The notes: generated from the letters alone by a model not told the origin. A stretch of 64,000 nt of DNA from Spirosoma sp. KCTC 42546 (GCF_006965485.1 NZ_CP041360.1:7854501-7918500); one strand, 5' to 3'. Positions 17,031-26,282 are shown, numbered from the stretch's first letter. Program-made: numbers and translations.

Positions 17031-19261
17031 AAATTCTTTTCTACAAAATCAGTCATCATCTGATAGAGATGCAAGCGTGTGTTGCCTCCATAGATACCAT
17101 GATTGCGGTTGGGGTAATAGAACGACTGAAACTGTTTTCCGGCATCAATCAGGGCATTTTCGAAAGCTATGGAATTCTGAAAATGCACATTATCATCACC
17201 AGTGCCGTGTACCAGCAGATATGGGCCATGCAGTTTAGCCGCATGCGTTACGGGCGAATTATCGTCGTAACCAGCCGCATTTTCCTGCGGCCGTTTGAGG
17301 TAACGCTCGGTATAAATGGTATCGTAGAAACGCCAGTTTGTAACGGGCGATACCGAAATACCTGCCTTGAAAACGTCGGCACCAAGCGTCATACAGAGAG
17401 CTGTCATGTAGCCACCGTAACTCCATCCCCAGATTCCAACACGGTTCGGGTCAACATAAGGCAGCGTTTTCAGGTAGCGGGCAGCCGCGATCTGGTCTTC
17501 GGTTTCAAGTTTGCCCAGTTGGGCGTACGTGGAGGTGCGAAAGGCCGTTCCCCGCCCACCTGTGCCGCGCCCATCTACCGACACAATAATATAGCCTTTC
17601 TGCAACAGCGTTTGGTACCAGAAAAAATCGCGGCTATCCCACTCGTTCTTGACCGTCTGCGAACCGGGTCCGCCGTAAACGAACATCAATACTGGATGCT
17701 TTTTCGTACCTGTACTATCAACGTTGGCCGGTTTAATCATCCACCCGTTCAGAGGAGTACCATCAGCCGCTTTTGTCTGAAAAAACTGTTTCGGCCTAAT
17801 GGAAAAAGAGGCCAAACGAGATTTCAATGCATCGTTGCTCTCCAGAATACGTAGGTCGTTGGTGGTTTTGGTATCGCGCAGGCTCACGGTTACAGGCGAA
17901 TCCGCTGCTGTATGATAGAGTAAATAGTAGCTGAAGTCAGGACTAAAATTGGCGGTGTATGTACCCGGTTTCTCTGATAACTGTTGCTTGTTCTGTCCAT
18001 CCAGCCCAATACGATACAAATGCCGTTCGAGTGGAGAGGCTTCGGTCGATGTGAAAAAAATCGTGCCACTTTTCTCATCTATACCCGATACGGTTGCCAC
18101 CTCAAAGTTGCCCGACGTAATGGGCCGGATGAGTTTACCATTCACATCATACAGATAGAGATGTTTGTAGCCACTCCGTTCGCTGCTCCAGATAAACGAC
18201 TTGCCATCGTTCAGGTAAGTCAAGTCATCCGTAAATTCCAGATCGACATAGGTAGGCCGGTCCGGCGTTCCGGGCGTCTCGGTCAATACCGTTTGGGCTT
18301 GCCCGGTTGTGGCACTCACATGGAGCAAATCGAGTTTATTCTGGAGCCGGTTCATCCGCCGAACCGAGAGCAGGTTAGCGTTCTTTGTCCACTGAATACG
18401 GGGTAAATAGATATCCGTCTCCGACGGTCGGGATACCGCATCACCGACGCTTCGGCCGGTTTGCGCCTTTACTTTTTTGCCCGTCAGCACTTCGGCAATC
18501 CAAACCGACACCAGCGAGTTAGCTTCGCCCGCCTTGGGATATTTAAAGCGATATTCGACCGGATACAAGCCTCCCCATAGTTGCATATCGTATTCGGGTA
18601 CGCGGCTTTCGTCGAACCGAATCCAGGCCAGTCGCTTGCTATCCGGCGACCATTCAAAGGCACGTGCCATACTGAACTCTTCCTCATAAACCCAGTCGGC
18701 ACCGCCATTGATGATGGCATTCCGTTTACCATCCGATGTCAGTTTTGTTTCTTTACCCGTAGCTAGTTCTACAACAAACAAGTTGTTGTCCCGAACAAAA
18801 GCGACCCGTTTACCGTCGGGAGAGAAAGTAGCATACTGTTGCTTACCAGCTCGACTAAGCGGGGCTAGCTGTTTTGTAAGGAGGTTATAGATATAAAACT
18901 CCGCCTTGCTCGACCGACGATAAATTGGCTCTTCTTCTGTTGTTAACAGCAGTTTTCGTTCATCAAATGATAACTGATACCCATCGATATGAATGGCTTT
19001 ACCCGTTAGGTTAGCCTGTCGTTCATCGAACAGCGTTTCAACTGGTAAGCCCGTGGTAATGTTGAACTTAACAATTTTACCAGCATCCAGGGTCGTATAA
19101 AACCCGCCGGATTTCATCCAATTGACAGCCTCAACCGTGCGCTGAGTGAAGGCACCTGCATTACGTCCCCATATGTCATCGAGCGTAACTGGTTTTTTCG
19201 TTTGCCCAAATGCCGACCCGGCAAGTAGAAATAGAGCCACTAAAACGCGCGAATTTTTCAT
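17027..19261 (-). CDS. S9 family peptidase, dipeptidyl-peptidase IV type
   Basis: 744 residues with a signal peptide (VALFLLAGSAFGQ), so periplasmic or outer-membrane facing. It has the N-terminal beta-propeller of DPP IV (about 60-480, with SFDERKLLLTTEEEPIYRRS, GADWVYEEEFSMARAFEWSP carrying the Glu-Glu dipeptide-binding motif) and the alpha/beta hydrolase domain with GWSYGG nucleophile Ser, HGTGDDNVH with Asp, and NRNHGIYG with His. Removes Xaa-Pro or Xaa-Ala dipeptides from peptides. The open frame extends 35 codons upstream into a hairpin repeat; the Met before KNSRVLVALF is the start. Confidence 0.95.
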   Translation of the reverse strand: MKNSRVLVALFLLAGSAFGQTKKPVTLDDIWGRNAGAFTQRTVEAVNWMKSGGFYTTLDAGKIVKFNITTGLPVETLFDERQANLTGKAIHIDGYQLSFDERKLLLTTEEEPIYRRSSKAEFYIYNLLTKQLAPLSRAGKQQYATFSPDGKRVAFVRDNNLFVVELATGKETKLTSDGKRNAIINGGADWVYEEEFSMARAFEWSPDSKRLAWIRFDESRVPEYDMQLWGGLYPVEYRFKYPKAGEANSLVSVWIAEVLTGKKVKAQTGRSVGDAVSRPSETDIYLPRIQWTKNANLLSVRRMNRLQNKLDLLHVSATTGQAQTVLTETPGTPDRPTYVDLEFTDDLTYLNDGKSFIWSSERSGYKHLYLYDVNGKLIRPITSGNFEVATVSGIDEKSGTIFFTSTEASPLERHLYRIGLDGQNKQQLSEKPGTYTANFSPDFSYYLLYHTAADSPVTVSLRDTKTTNDLRILESNDALKSRLASFSIRPKQFFQTKAADGTPLNGWMIKPANVDSTGTKKHPVLMFVYGGPGSQTVKNEWDSRDFFWYQTLLQKGYIIVSVDGRGTGGRGTAFRTSTYAQLGKLETEDQIAAARYLKTLPYVDPNRVGIWGWSYGGYMTALCMTLGADVFKAGISVSPVTNWRFYDTIYTERYLKRPQENAAGYDDNSPVTHAAKLHGPYLLVHGTGDDNVHFQNSIAFENALIDAGKQFQSFYYPNRNHGIYGGNTRLHLYQMMTDFVEKNL

Positions 19262-19291
19262 GCGTGTAAGCCAGTTTATACCATTGGTGCA

Positions 19292-19363
19292 AACACTGAG
19301 CCACAGAGAACACAGAGTAACCGTCAATACGGCTTTTCTTTGTGTTCTCTGTGGCTCAGTGTT
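19292..19363. repeat. perfect 23-bp hairpin, CACAGAGAACACAGAG type
   Basis: Arms 19292-19314 and 19341-19363 are perfectly complementary with a 26-base loop. It lies between two co-directional minus-strand genes and shares its arm words with 57441-57527. Confidence 0.9.
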
Positions 19364-19376
19364 CAATAAGAAAAAA

Positions 19377-19961
19377 CTATTTTACCGCTTCGGCGGTAAC
19401 GCTGCCGGGAATCAATCCTTTGCGTTTCAGGAGCGCATCCGTGAACCGCAGATCGTTATCGCTGGTGAAGATATTGAATGGCAGGTATAGAAATTGCGCT
19501 TTGGATAATCCCTTCGTAACAGTTTTAGCAATCCAGTTTGCTTTCACATTTGCCATGGCTTCTGAATTATCAAGGAAAATGATATAAGCGTCTTTGTCTT
19601 TGATAACGCTATCAATCTGACTCCATTTCAAAATGCCACCCTCTTTGGCATTGATGCGCATCAGAATCTGGCGACTGTCAATTTCATACACATACTTCTG
19701 AAACAGCGCCTTACTTTGCTCCATTTGCGCAATGCCCGTAATCTGAACGGCCCAGAACAGGACATACAGAATTGTAAGCACAACAACCACGATGTAAATC
19801 CAATAGTTGGGATAGGCTTTTGTCAGGTTCAGAACAACGTTCAACAGAATTAGCGCCAGGGGCACAAATCCCCATTTCCAGTTCTCTTTCACCCATTGAC
19901 GCAGGGCGATATTGATGTACGTTTTTTGGTCTAATGCGTACTTTTTAGTCTTAACAATCAT
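19377..19961 (-). CDS. YcxB-like membrane protein
   Basis: 194 residues: a soluble start (KTKKYALDQKTYINIALRQW), two transmembrane helices at about 31-49 and 53-72, then a cytoplasmic PH-like YcxB domain (about 85-175) with YVYEIDSRQILMRINAKE, LKWSQIDSVIKDKDAYIIFL and FLYLPFNIFTSDND. That layout and those motifs match the YcxB-like family, whose function is not established. The start is fixed by a -7 box just upstream and by similarity from the first residues. It follows the small DUF4783 gene in the same direction with a hairpin in between. Confidence 0.85.
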   Translation of the reverse strand: MIVKTKKYALDQKTYINIALRQWVKENWKWGFVPLALILLNVVLNLTKAYPNYWIYIVVVVLTILYVLFWAVQITGIAQMEQSKALFQKYVYEIDSRQILMRINAKEGGILKWSQIDSVIKDKDAYIIFLDNSEAMANVKANWIAKTVTKGLSKAQFLYLPFNIFTSDNDLRFTDALLKRKGLIPGSVTAEAVK

Positions 19962-19981
19962 AGTACCTCTACATGAAAGTG

Positions 19982-19989
19982 CAAAGATA
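19982..19989 (-). promoter_or_regulatory. -7 box for the YcxB-like gene
   Basis: On the minus strand TATCTTTG matches TAnnTTTG. It lies 20 bases before the start codon. No -33 element is evident; that position would fall at the base of the neighbouring hairpin. Confidence 0.4.
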
Positions 19990-20010
19990 CAGGGGATTTA
20001 CAATGTATGA

Positions 20011-20087
20011 TGTAGAATGTAGGATATATGATGTAGGATATAGAGCATTTTGCGATACATCTTACATCATATATCCTACATTCTACA
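20011..20087. repeat. perfect 25-bp hairpin, GATGTAGGATATA type
   Basis: Arms 20011-20035 and 20063-20087 are perfectly complementary over 25 bases, loop 27. The arms are made of a repeated atgtagaatgtaggatat word. It ends two bases before the stop codon of the DUF4783 gene. Confidence 0.9.
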
Positions 20088-20088
20088 C

Positions 20089-20493
20089 TTACTCCTTCCT
20101 AAAGTGTAGGGCATTAATGACGTAGTGCTGATCAGGGGTCTGGCGCATTAACACGTAAACCGAAAATGTCTGGCCGTCGGTTTCGTACGTACCGGTACTG
20201 TATCGTAACCGATCCGAAGCACCCCGATACACAAACTGAAAGCGATGAGGAGGGTATTTTCGAAAAAAAGATCGTAAAATCAGTTCGGCATGAGTGGCCT
20301 GAACCGCCGAGAATTCAACCTTTTCGGTATCAATGACCAGTTCTATCGTTTTCGCAAAACGGGCTGATAACCCGCTGGCATCCCCACTGCGTAACGATAC
20401 ACCAACTGTCTGTATGATATCGGTCTCTGTAGTAGATCTGCCGGGGAGTATCCAGATAAACAAACCAAAAATAAAACTGATAAACGTGTGCAT
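20089..20493 (-). CDS. DUF4783 secreted protein
   Basis: 134 residues with a signal peptide, then a compact NTF2-like domain: TDIIQTVGVSLRSGDASGLS, FAKTIELVIDTEKVEFS, HAELILRSFFRKYPPHRFQF, and SDRLRYSTGTYETDGQTFSV. This matches the DUF4783 family found in Bacteroidota, of unknown function. Overall length is normal for the family. Neighbours give no clear pathway; the YcxB gene downstream is separated by a hairpin. Confidence 0.85.
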   Translation of the reverse strand: MHTFISFIFGLFIWILPGRSTTETDIIQTVGVSLRSGDASGLSARFAKTIELVIDTEKVEFSAVQATHAELILRSFFRKYPPHRFQFVYRGASDRLRYSTGTYETDGQTFSVYVLMRQTPDQHYVINALHFRKE

Positions 20494-20628
20494 AATTGCT
20501 TAAAGCAGATACCGTTTTGTACGACTAGTGGCGAAAATTGTGCCAACTAACCAGCGCTGCGAGTTATTTCGCCGACTAGCGGCTTTTTTGCCATCTTTGC
20601 AGTACTAATTCGTTTTCCCGATTCGTGC

Positions 20629-21141
20629 ATGAACACCGTCCAGTCAACATTTATCCTGAATGCAGAGCAGATTCACCAGAAAATCAGGCGAATAGCGTTT
20701 CAGATTTACGAAAATAACTTTGAAGAGACTGCCCTGCTGCTGGCAGGCATTTCGGGGGAGGGATACGTACTGGCAGAAGCATTGGCACGTGAATTGCAAA
20801 CAATAGCGCCTTTTTCAGTTGAATTGATTCAACTGAATTTAGATAAGTCGCAGATGGCGCAACCCGTTGTTCATCATGACCGCTCTGCTGCCGACTTCAC
20901 TGATAAGGTAGTTATAATCGTAGACGACGTGTTATATACAGGCCGGACATTGGCCTTTAGCCTGCAGCCATTTCTGAGTGTGCCCATCCGCAAATTACAG
21001 GTAGCCGTTCTGATTGATCGTAATCACCCGCGCTACCCAGTTGCCGCCGATTATAAAGGATATGAATTAAGCACCACCTTAACCGAACATGTAGATGTTG
21101 TGCTGAGTGATCAGGAGCGAATAGGGGTGTATCTGAGGTGA
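20629..21141 (+). CDS. phosphoribosyltransferase of the PyrR type
   Basis: 170 residues. Type I PRTase fold with the PRPP-binding motif VVIIVDDVLYTGRTL at residues 94-108 and the late segment LIDRNHPRYPVAADYKGYEL, which is a PyrR feature. PyrR proteins have uracil phosphoribosyltransferase activity and, in Firmicutes, attenuate pyr operons by binding RNA. No pyr gene or attenuator is visible here, so the regulatory role is not supported and the gene symbol is withheld. The upstream region contains a short GC stem followed by six T residues (20569-20593). Confidence 0.85.
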   Translation: MNTVQSTFILNAEQIHQKIRRIAFQIYENNFEETALLLAGISGEGYVLAEALARELQTIAPFSVELIQLNLDKSQMAQPVVHHDRSAADFTDKVVIIVDDVLYTGRTLAFSLQPFLSVPIRKLQVAVLIDRNHPRYPVAADYKGYELSTTLTEHVDVVLSDQERIGVYLR

Positions 21142-21149
21142 TAAGTTAG

Positions 21150-21204
21150 TAAGTTAGAAGTGGCTGACGCAGATATTGCTCTCGCGTCAGCCACTTCTAA
21201 CTTA
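21150..21204. repeat. perfect 21-bp hairpin
   Basis: Arms 21150-21170 and 21184-21204 are perfectly complementary, loop 13. It lies between the convergent PRTase gene and a small membrane protein gene. The word tggctgacgca inside the arm recurs in the loop of the 6807-6890 hairpin. Confidence 0.9.
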
Positions 21205-21213
21205 CCACCTGTC

Positions 21214-21390
21214 TTACGCTTTCGTTCCCCGAATCAGGCTAATACCCGCAAAGAAGAAAATACCGCCCAGAATAAGGTAGACAAACGAAGCCTGTGCTAC
21301 TCCTCCTTTTGTAAAATCAATACCTCCATAAATCAGACCGCCCAAACCGAGCAATGTGAGAATGATGCCGAATATGCTTTTAACGTTCAT
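21214..21390 (-). CDS. small two-helix membrane protein
   Basis: 58 residues, below usual calling thresholds. Start ATG at 21388-21390, stop at 21214-21216. The sequence is MNVKSIFGIILTLLG, a Gly-rich turn (GLGGLIYGG), a short polar segment (DFTKGG), then a second helix (SFVYLILGGIFFFAGISLI) and a basic end RGTKA. Two transmembrane helices with Gly-rich faces and an internal basic cap are typical of small conserved membrane proteins in Cytophagales. The function is unknown. Codon choice is like the neighbours and the frame is uninterrupted, so I regard it as real. Confidence 0.75.
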   Translation of the reverse strand: MNVKSIFGIILTLLGLGGLIYGGIDFTKGGVAQASFVYLILGGIFFFAGISLIRGTKA

Positions 21391-21484
21391 ACGTTGAGTT
21401 ATTTATCGTGAATGATAGATTACCAGACAGATAACTAACGTAAGTCCATATCGTCCCGCAGAATCCCTGATTTTATTTTGGGTA

Positions 21485-24400
21485 CTACTCCAGCAAGACC
21501 ATAATATCCTCGCGGGTAAGCGACTTCATAAAGGTTTCTTCGGTTGAAATCAGGCTCCCGGCGAGTTGTTGCTTGGCACGTTGCAAGGAAAGTATCTTTT
21601 CTTCGACGGTGTTTTTGGCAATGAATTTGTACGTGAACACCGTTTTTTGCTGACCAATCCGGTGCGCCCGGTCAACGGCCTGAGCCTCGATGGCCGGATT
21701 CCACCAGGGATCCAGAATAAACACGTAATCGGCAGCGGTTAGATTATGGCCTAGCCCACCGGCTTTTAGCGAAATCAGAAATAATTTCACCGAATCGTCG
21801 GTCTGAAACAGTTGGACCTGGCTCTGTCGATCCGTCGTTGAACCATCCAGGTAGGCATATTTGATCTTCTTTTCTTTCAGATACTGCTGTACAACGTTGA
21901 GGTGCTTAATGAATTGACTAAAGACCAGCACCTTATGATTTTCGGTCATAGCGCTCTCCAGGCGCATCAGCACATCATCTAATTTCCCTGAATCACCCTC
22001 ATAATCGGCATCGACCATACGGGGGTGGTTGGCAATCTGCCGGAGTTTGGTCAGGCCCTGGAGCACAATCATCTGCGACTTCGCCATTCCTTCCTCTTCA
22101 ATATGCTCCAGAATCAGGTTCCGATAATAGGATTTGGCTTCCTCATACTGGGTTTCCTGGTCGGGTGTCATTTCGCAATAAAGCACACTTTCGACTTTTT
22201 CGGGCAAATCTGTTGCCACTTGCGCCTTGTTACGCCGAAGCATGAATGGCTTGATCAGACTGTACAATCGTCCTGTTTTAGCATCGTCATGACGCTTCTC
22301 GATGGGTATCTGAAACTCATTCCGAAAGAATGATTGGCTACCCAGCAAGCCGGGATTGATAAACGACATTTGCGACCAAAGATCGAGCGTACTGTTTTCG
22401 AGCGGGGTACCGGTCAGAATGAGTCGAAACGCCGTATTGAGCTGCCTAACGGCTTTGGTGATGTGCGATGAAGGATTTTTAATCGCCTGAGATTCATCCA
22501 GAATAACATAATTAAATCGGTAATTGCTCAACAGATCAATGTCGATCCGTACAATGCCGTAGGATGTCAGAATCAGGTCGTAATCATCAAACTGGGCTGT
22601 ATTTTTATCCCGATAGGTACCCGTATATACCATAATACGCAGATCAGGCGTAAACTTACGGGCTTCAAGTTCCCAGTTATACAGTAAGGATGTCGGCATT
22701 ACGAGCAAACTGGGCTCTATAACGCCAGCTTCCTTTTGGCCCTGGAGCATAGCCAGGGTCATAACGGTTTTTCCTAAACCCATATCATCGGCCAAACACC
22801 CACCAAAGCGATATTGCCGCAGGAAATTCATCCAATCATAGCCCGCCTGCTGATACGGTCGCAAGGTGCCACGAAATCGGTGCGGCAACGGGAATTGTTC
22901 AATTTCCTCAAAATCGCGCAACCGTTCAAGCTTACGACTGATCACGGTTGTGGCCAGATTATCGCTTTCCAGTTCCTGCACCAGGGCGAGGTGGTGCTTT
23001 TGCAGCACTAACCGCGCATCGTCCGAATCACTATCGTCGAGCTGTTCTATAAACCCGAACAATTCTGAATACTTCGTAAACCAGGCATCCGGAATAACGG
23101 CCACTTCGCCGTTGGGCAGGGTGAACTCGTGTTTCTTGTTCAGGATGAGTTTCCGCAGTTTCAGGAAAGGGATCTCAAACTCACCAAAGCGCACGTTTGC
23201 ATAAATATCGAACCAATCGCGGCTCTCCTGAATCGATACATCAATACTTGAATAGCCCAGAAAATACCGTTTTGTATCCTGTGCATCCTGCCTGAGGAGA
23301 AAACCCGTTTCCTCTAACTGCCTGCCATGATTCGATAGCCACGAAAAAGCCTCCGTTTTGGGAAGAGCCAGTCGGCCCTGGCGTAGGTCCAGACCCGCAT
23401 CACGCAGAAAAGTCAGCTTTTGCCGCTCTAGGCGCTGATCTCTGCGAATTTTATGAAAAATATACTCGTCGTTTTTCTTCTCTACACTTACGTTGGCCGA
23501 CGGGCCGAAATTATCGAACCGGAATGTAAAATCCCCATATTGAAACGCCAGATCAAACATGATCCGCTGACTATGCTCATCCTCACTACCCATCGTATCA
23601 ACATCATCCGAGTCCGACTGAAACAGGGCGACCGGCACTGGACGATTTGCCTGCACAACTTCCGAAACGGTCAGAACAGGCACTGGTGCCATCACCTCAG
23701 CCCGAATTTCGAACCCTTTGGCATATACGTCATATGAGGCAATTAGTTGTGCAACAAACCGCTCGTAATACTGCTGTTCGAGGTTACGGGGAATAACGAT
23801 GTGGTTTTTCGTGAAGAAGGGCCGCAGCTTTTTACCATCGACATTTTTACTGAAATGATAGAGCCGGTTACCCACCATCATATAGGCAGGCTCGTCGCAA
23901 ATCATCAGCGCATCCTTAAACTGAAACTCGACGCGTTCCGTTTCGGTGGATTGGGTAGCTTCTCCAGCCCCATTTTGACGCGATCCGATGGGATAACGAA
24001 TGATCGGGAAATAGTGTGTCGAATCACTGTTGCGGATGAAATGGAAATGAACCCGTGCTGGTTCGGGCATCCAGTTGATGGCCTGCCAGGCGGGATTCCC
24101 GTCGTTACCCATTATATAAAATGGCTTACCGGGCAGCAGGGCCATTACCTTCGCTTTTATAGTCTCTAAATAGGCCCCTATTGCCTCCTGAACGAGCTTA
24201 TCGCCTTTTTGGGAGTCATATATTTTCAGAAAAAAATCAACGGCAGGGAGTTTACGGGTATTAAACTTCTTAACAATAGTATCCTGCTGAATACTGTCGA
24301 TGAGTTTAACCAGTTCAAAATCACGTTCATCTAAGCCTTTGGCAAATTCACTAACATTCTGGGTCGATAATGTTTGATTTTGAAGCGTCAGCTCACCCCG

Positions 24401-24502
24401 GCTATTACGTTGTACAACGAAAGCCTCTATTAAATAGCCCAGAAACTCGTGATTCAGCAACGAATACACGATTTGAAACGGTTGCAAAGGCGAAACTTTC
24501 AT
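21485..24502 (-). CDS. SNF2-family DNA-dependent ATPase/helicase
   Basis: 1005 residues. The C-terminal half is a complete Swi2/Snf2 motor: LRPYQQAGYDWM (Q motif), DDMGLGKT (Walker A, about 573-580), TSYGIV, DESQAIKN (motif II, about 668-675), LTGTPLENS, and helicase C with FSQFIKHLNVV, SLKAGGLGHNLT, DPWWNPA and QAVDRAHRIGQ. The N-terminal half (about 1-550) is a bacterial SNF2-associated region with no SWIM zinc motif visible. Related bacterial proteins displace proteins from DNA or act on RNA polymerase; the exact role is unknown. Monocistronic, with a promoter-like site at 24670-24699. Confidence 0.95.
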   Translation of the reverse strand: MKVSPLQPFQIVYSLLNHEFLGYLIEAFVVQRNSRGELTLQNQTLSTQNVSEFAKGLDERDFELVKLIDSIQQDTIVKKFNTRKLPAVDFFLKIYDSQKGDKLVQEAIGAYLETIKAKVMALLPGKPFYIMGNDGNPAWQAINWMPEPARVHFHFIRNSDSTHYFPIIRYPIGSRQNGAGEATQSTETERVEFQFKDALMICDEPAYMMVGNRLYHFSKNVDGKKLRPFFTKNHIVIPRNLEQQYYERFVAQLIASYDVYAKGFEIRAEVMAPVPVLTVSEVVQANRPVPVALFQSDSDDVDTMGSEDEHSQRIMFDLAFQYGDFTFRFDNFGPSANVSVEKKNDEYIFHKIRRDQRLERQKLTFLRDAGLDLRQGRLALPKTEAFSWLSNHGRQLEETGFLLRQDAQDTKRYFLGYSSIDVSIQESRDWFDIYANVRFGEFEIPFLKLRKLILNKKHEFTLPNGEVAVIPDAWFTKYSELFGFIEQLDDSDSDDARLVLQKHHLALVQELESDNLATTVISRKLERLRDFEEIEQFPLPHRFRGTLRPYQQAGYDWMNFLRQYRFGGCLADDMGLGKTVMTLAMLQGQKEAGVIEPSLLVMPTSLLYNWELEARKFTPDLRIMVYTGTYRDKNTAQFDDYDLILTSYGIVRIDIDLLSNYRFNYVILDESQAIKNPSSHITKAVRQLNTAFRLILTGTPLENSTLDLWSQMSFINPGLLGSQSFFRNEFQIPIEKRHDDAKTGRLYSLIKPFMLRRNKAQVATDLPEKVESVLYCEMTPDQETQYEEAKSYYRNLILEHIEEEGMAKSQMIVLQGLTKLRQIANHPRMVDADYEGDSGKLDDVLMRLESAMTENHKVLVFSQFIKHLNVVQQYLKEKKIKYAYLDGSTTDRQSQVQLFQTDDSVKLFLISLKAGGLGHNLTAADYVFILDPWWNPAIEAQAVDRAHRIGQQKTVFTYKFIAKNTVEEKILSLQRAKQQLAGSLISTEETFMKSLTREDIMVLLE

Positions 24503-24873
24503 GCAGCATAGGCATTCATGACCAATCCTTTCAGGGCTGGGCAGAATGACAAAAAAAGGTGAACAACTCTTTGAAACGGGTGGATGAATAAGTTAACAAA
24601 CAGGACAAAAACAAGACAAAAGCATTCATAATGAATACTTTATATGCAATCCACATTTATCAACGGTTTCAAATATACGAATCAATGCAAAATGTACAAG
24701 TAGTAATTTGGCAAAAAAGAGAAACCAGTAGCACCCGCATCCGAAAGTTATTATCCGGTAGAAAGCTATCCAACTCAAAGATGGTTAATACCCGATTAAA
24801 CCGATCCTAGCCACCAACTTTATCACCCATTGCTGGTTATTCATCCTAATCATAGCTATACACTACAGAAATT
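24503..24873. other. 371-bp divergent intergenic region
   Basis: Separates the SNF2 gene (minus) from the iron-permease-like gene (plus). It is AT-rich, without long hairpins or open frames that look coding. The only motif is the minus-strand promoter described separately. Confidence 0.5.
24670..24699 (-). promoter_or_regulatory. promoter for the SNF2 gene
   Basis: Read on the minus strand, TTG (24697-24699), 19 bases, then TATATTTG (24670-24677), an exact -7 box at the usual Bacteroidota spacing. The leader would be about 160 bases. Confidence 0.45.
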
Positions 24874-25365
24874 ATGGGAACGCAGCAACCAGCTCCAGCC
24901 AACTCTGTCTCAAAAGGCTTTTTTGAGAAATTTTCATCGGCAGTAACCAAAGCAACGGGTAGCTCAGCTGCTTTTATCATAGCCTTTTTAACGGTCATTG
25001 TCTGGGCCATAACAGGGCCCTTTTTTCACTATTCGGAGAATTGGCAACTGGTTATCAACACGGGTACAACCATCGTTACGTTCCTGATGGTCTTTTTGAT
25101 TCAGAAAGCCCAGAATAAAGAGTCGATGTCGGTGCAGTTAAAACTAAACGAACTCATAGCTGCCACAAAGGGCGCCAGTAACCGCCTGGTATCGGTCGAG
25201 AACCTGACCGAAGAGGAATTGCAGGTCTTACAAAAGCACTACGAAACGATGGCCGAAATAACCAAACAGGCCTCCGACCTCCGGCAATCGCACTCCGTTG
25301 AAGAAGCCATAAAAGATACAGCCGAGAAATTAGAAGAAGATTCAGAAACAGGGCATATGTTGTAA
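24874..25365 (+). CDS. low-affinity iron permease family membrane protein
   Basis: 163 residues. After a polar start there is FFEKFSSAVTKATGSSAAF, two transmembrane helices (about 33-53 and 62-82) and then QKAQNKESMSVQLKLNELIAA, the signature of the low-affinity iron permease (Fet4-like) family in bacteria. The cytoplasmic tail is a long acidic helix with KDTAEKLEEDSETG. Despite the family name, iron transport has not been shown for these short bacterial versions, and two helices are few for a transporter. It stands alone. Confidence 0.82.
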   Translation: MGTQQPAPANSVSKGFFEKFSSAVTKATGSSAAFIIAFLTVIVWAITGPFFHYSENWQLVINTGTTIVTFLMVFLIQKAQNKESMSVQLKLNELIAATKGASNRLVSVENLTEEELQVLQKHYETMAEITKQASDLRQSHSVEEAIKDTAEKLEEDSETGHML

Positions 25366-25443
25366 AGCCCTCAACATCTTTACTCGTAAGCAGGTAGCAA
25401 AGTAGGCAGGTTATTCCCGCCCACCTTGCTCTGTCTTAATCAT

Positions 25444-25974
25444 TTACAAGCAGTTATAAAGATAATATGGGCGTACATTGGCCCTAATCCCCCGAAGTTC
25501 CCCATCATAGTTTCCACCTATCAGATCACAATACAGAGCCTTAATAAACGGCTTACCGTTCTGCACAACTATTAGCTCAATAACCTGCTGTTGCCAGTCG
25601 CAAATAAACAAATAGGCATCATGACGGTACGAAAGAGCAGGATTTTTCGTACCATCCTGTAATAATAATTTGGCATTGGGGTAGCCAAAACAGAACCGCT
25701 TATATCCAGGCTGCTCAAAATAAAGGCTTGTCAGGTTCTGTTTCCCATTACTTAACGTATAGAAGGCTTGCCGTTGATAGCTATTTTTTACGATATCGTG
25801 CGATTCGACAACGTAGAAAAATAGCATTCCCTTAGGGTTCTGATAGACGCTTAGCCCCCTATACCCTTTAGGATTCCAGACGGCCACGCAATCAATGCGA
25901 CTTCGACTGTTAATCTTGTAGGCGGTCCGGACTGAGTGAGGTAAACTCTCAAAGCGATAATAAGCCGTTATCAT
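25444..25974 (-). CDS. unknown protein, translationally coupled to an upstream 38-residue ORF
   Basis: 176 residues, no recognisable family. The sequence is rich in Tyr/Phe (AYYRFESLPHSVRTAYKI, PYYLYNCL) and in alternating hydrophobic positions, suggesting a compact beta protein. No signal peptide or transmembrane helix. The start MITAYYRF at 25974 overlaps the stop of the preceding small ORF as ATGA, and an AAAGGAGGG ribosome-binding-like stretch precedes it, which is unusual in this AT-type translation context and supports the start. The frame is open 12 codons further upstream, but that reading would replace the coupled ORF. Confidence 0.65.
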   Translation of the reverse strand: MITAYYRFESLPHSVRTAYKINSRSRIDCVAVWNPKGYRGLSVYQNPKGMLFFYVVESHDIVKNSYQRQAFYTLSNGKQNLTSLYFEQPGYKRFCFGYPNAKLLLQDGTKNPALSYRHDAYLFICDWQQQVIELIVVQNGKPFIKALYCDLIGGNYDGELRGIRANVRPYYLYNCL

Positions 25975-26087
25975 TGATACTTCCCTCCTTTCTGCCCGGC
26001 CAATAGCCATTTCATACGGGCTAACAGTTGCCCATGCTCCTGTAATTGCTGGCTGAGATCAGCCTCGCTCATTGTAATTGTATCCAT
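25971..26087 (-). CDS. 38-residue ORF coupled to the next gene
   Basis: Start ATG at 26085-26087, stop TGA at 25971-25973 overlapping the next start by four bases (ATGA). The product starts MDTITMSEADLSQQLQEHG and ends LLAGQKGGKYQ; it is helical and amphipathic with a charged end. Too short for family assignment. The ATGA overlap plus the GGAGG stretch shortly before the junction is the evidence that both frames are translated; a leader-peptide or antitoxin-like role would be an inference. Confidence 0.5.
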   Translation of the reverse strand: MDTITMSEADLSQQLQEHGQLLARMKWLLAGQKGGKYQ

Positions 26088-26282
26088 CTTTCAGACGGGT
26101 TAAAACGTGTGAAAAAATGGACTTGCAAGCCCGGTTAACTAAACAATGTTATAACGAGAGCAAAGAAAATAGAAAAAATCCCATAAAAAGCAAATGTGCA
26201 CACCACAGATAAACAAATGTTAGGTAACTAACTATATATCAACGAAATAAATTAAAGCTTGGGGGCACGAACAACCTATTTT

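Noticed and set aside
17069..17854. A 261-codon plus-strand frame inside the S9 peptidase
   Set aside because: Long but without motifs, opposite to a complete peptidase gene with catalytic triad; a GC-periodicity shadow.
20569..20593. Terminator-like stem with T-run before the PRTase gene
   Set aside because: No plus-strand gene ends just upstream, and the stem is only four pairs; not called.
22866..23204. Ser/Arg-rich frame opposite the SNF2 gene
   Set aside because: Low-complexity composition typical of an antisense shadow.
24874..25365. Iron transporter function
   Set aside because: Family name only; two helices and no metal-binding motif do not support a transport claim.
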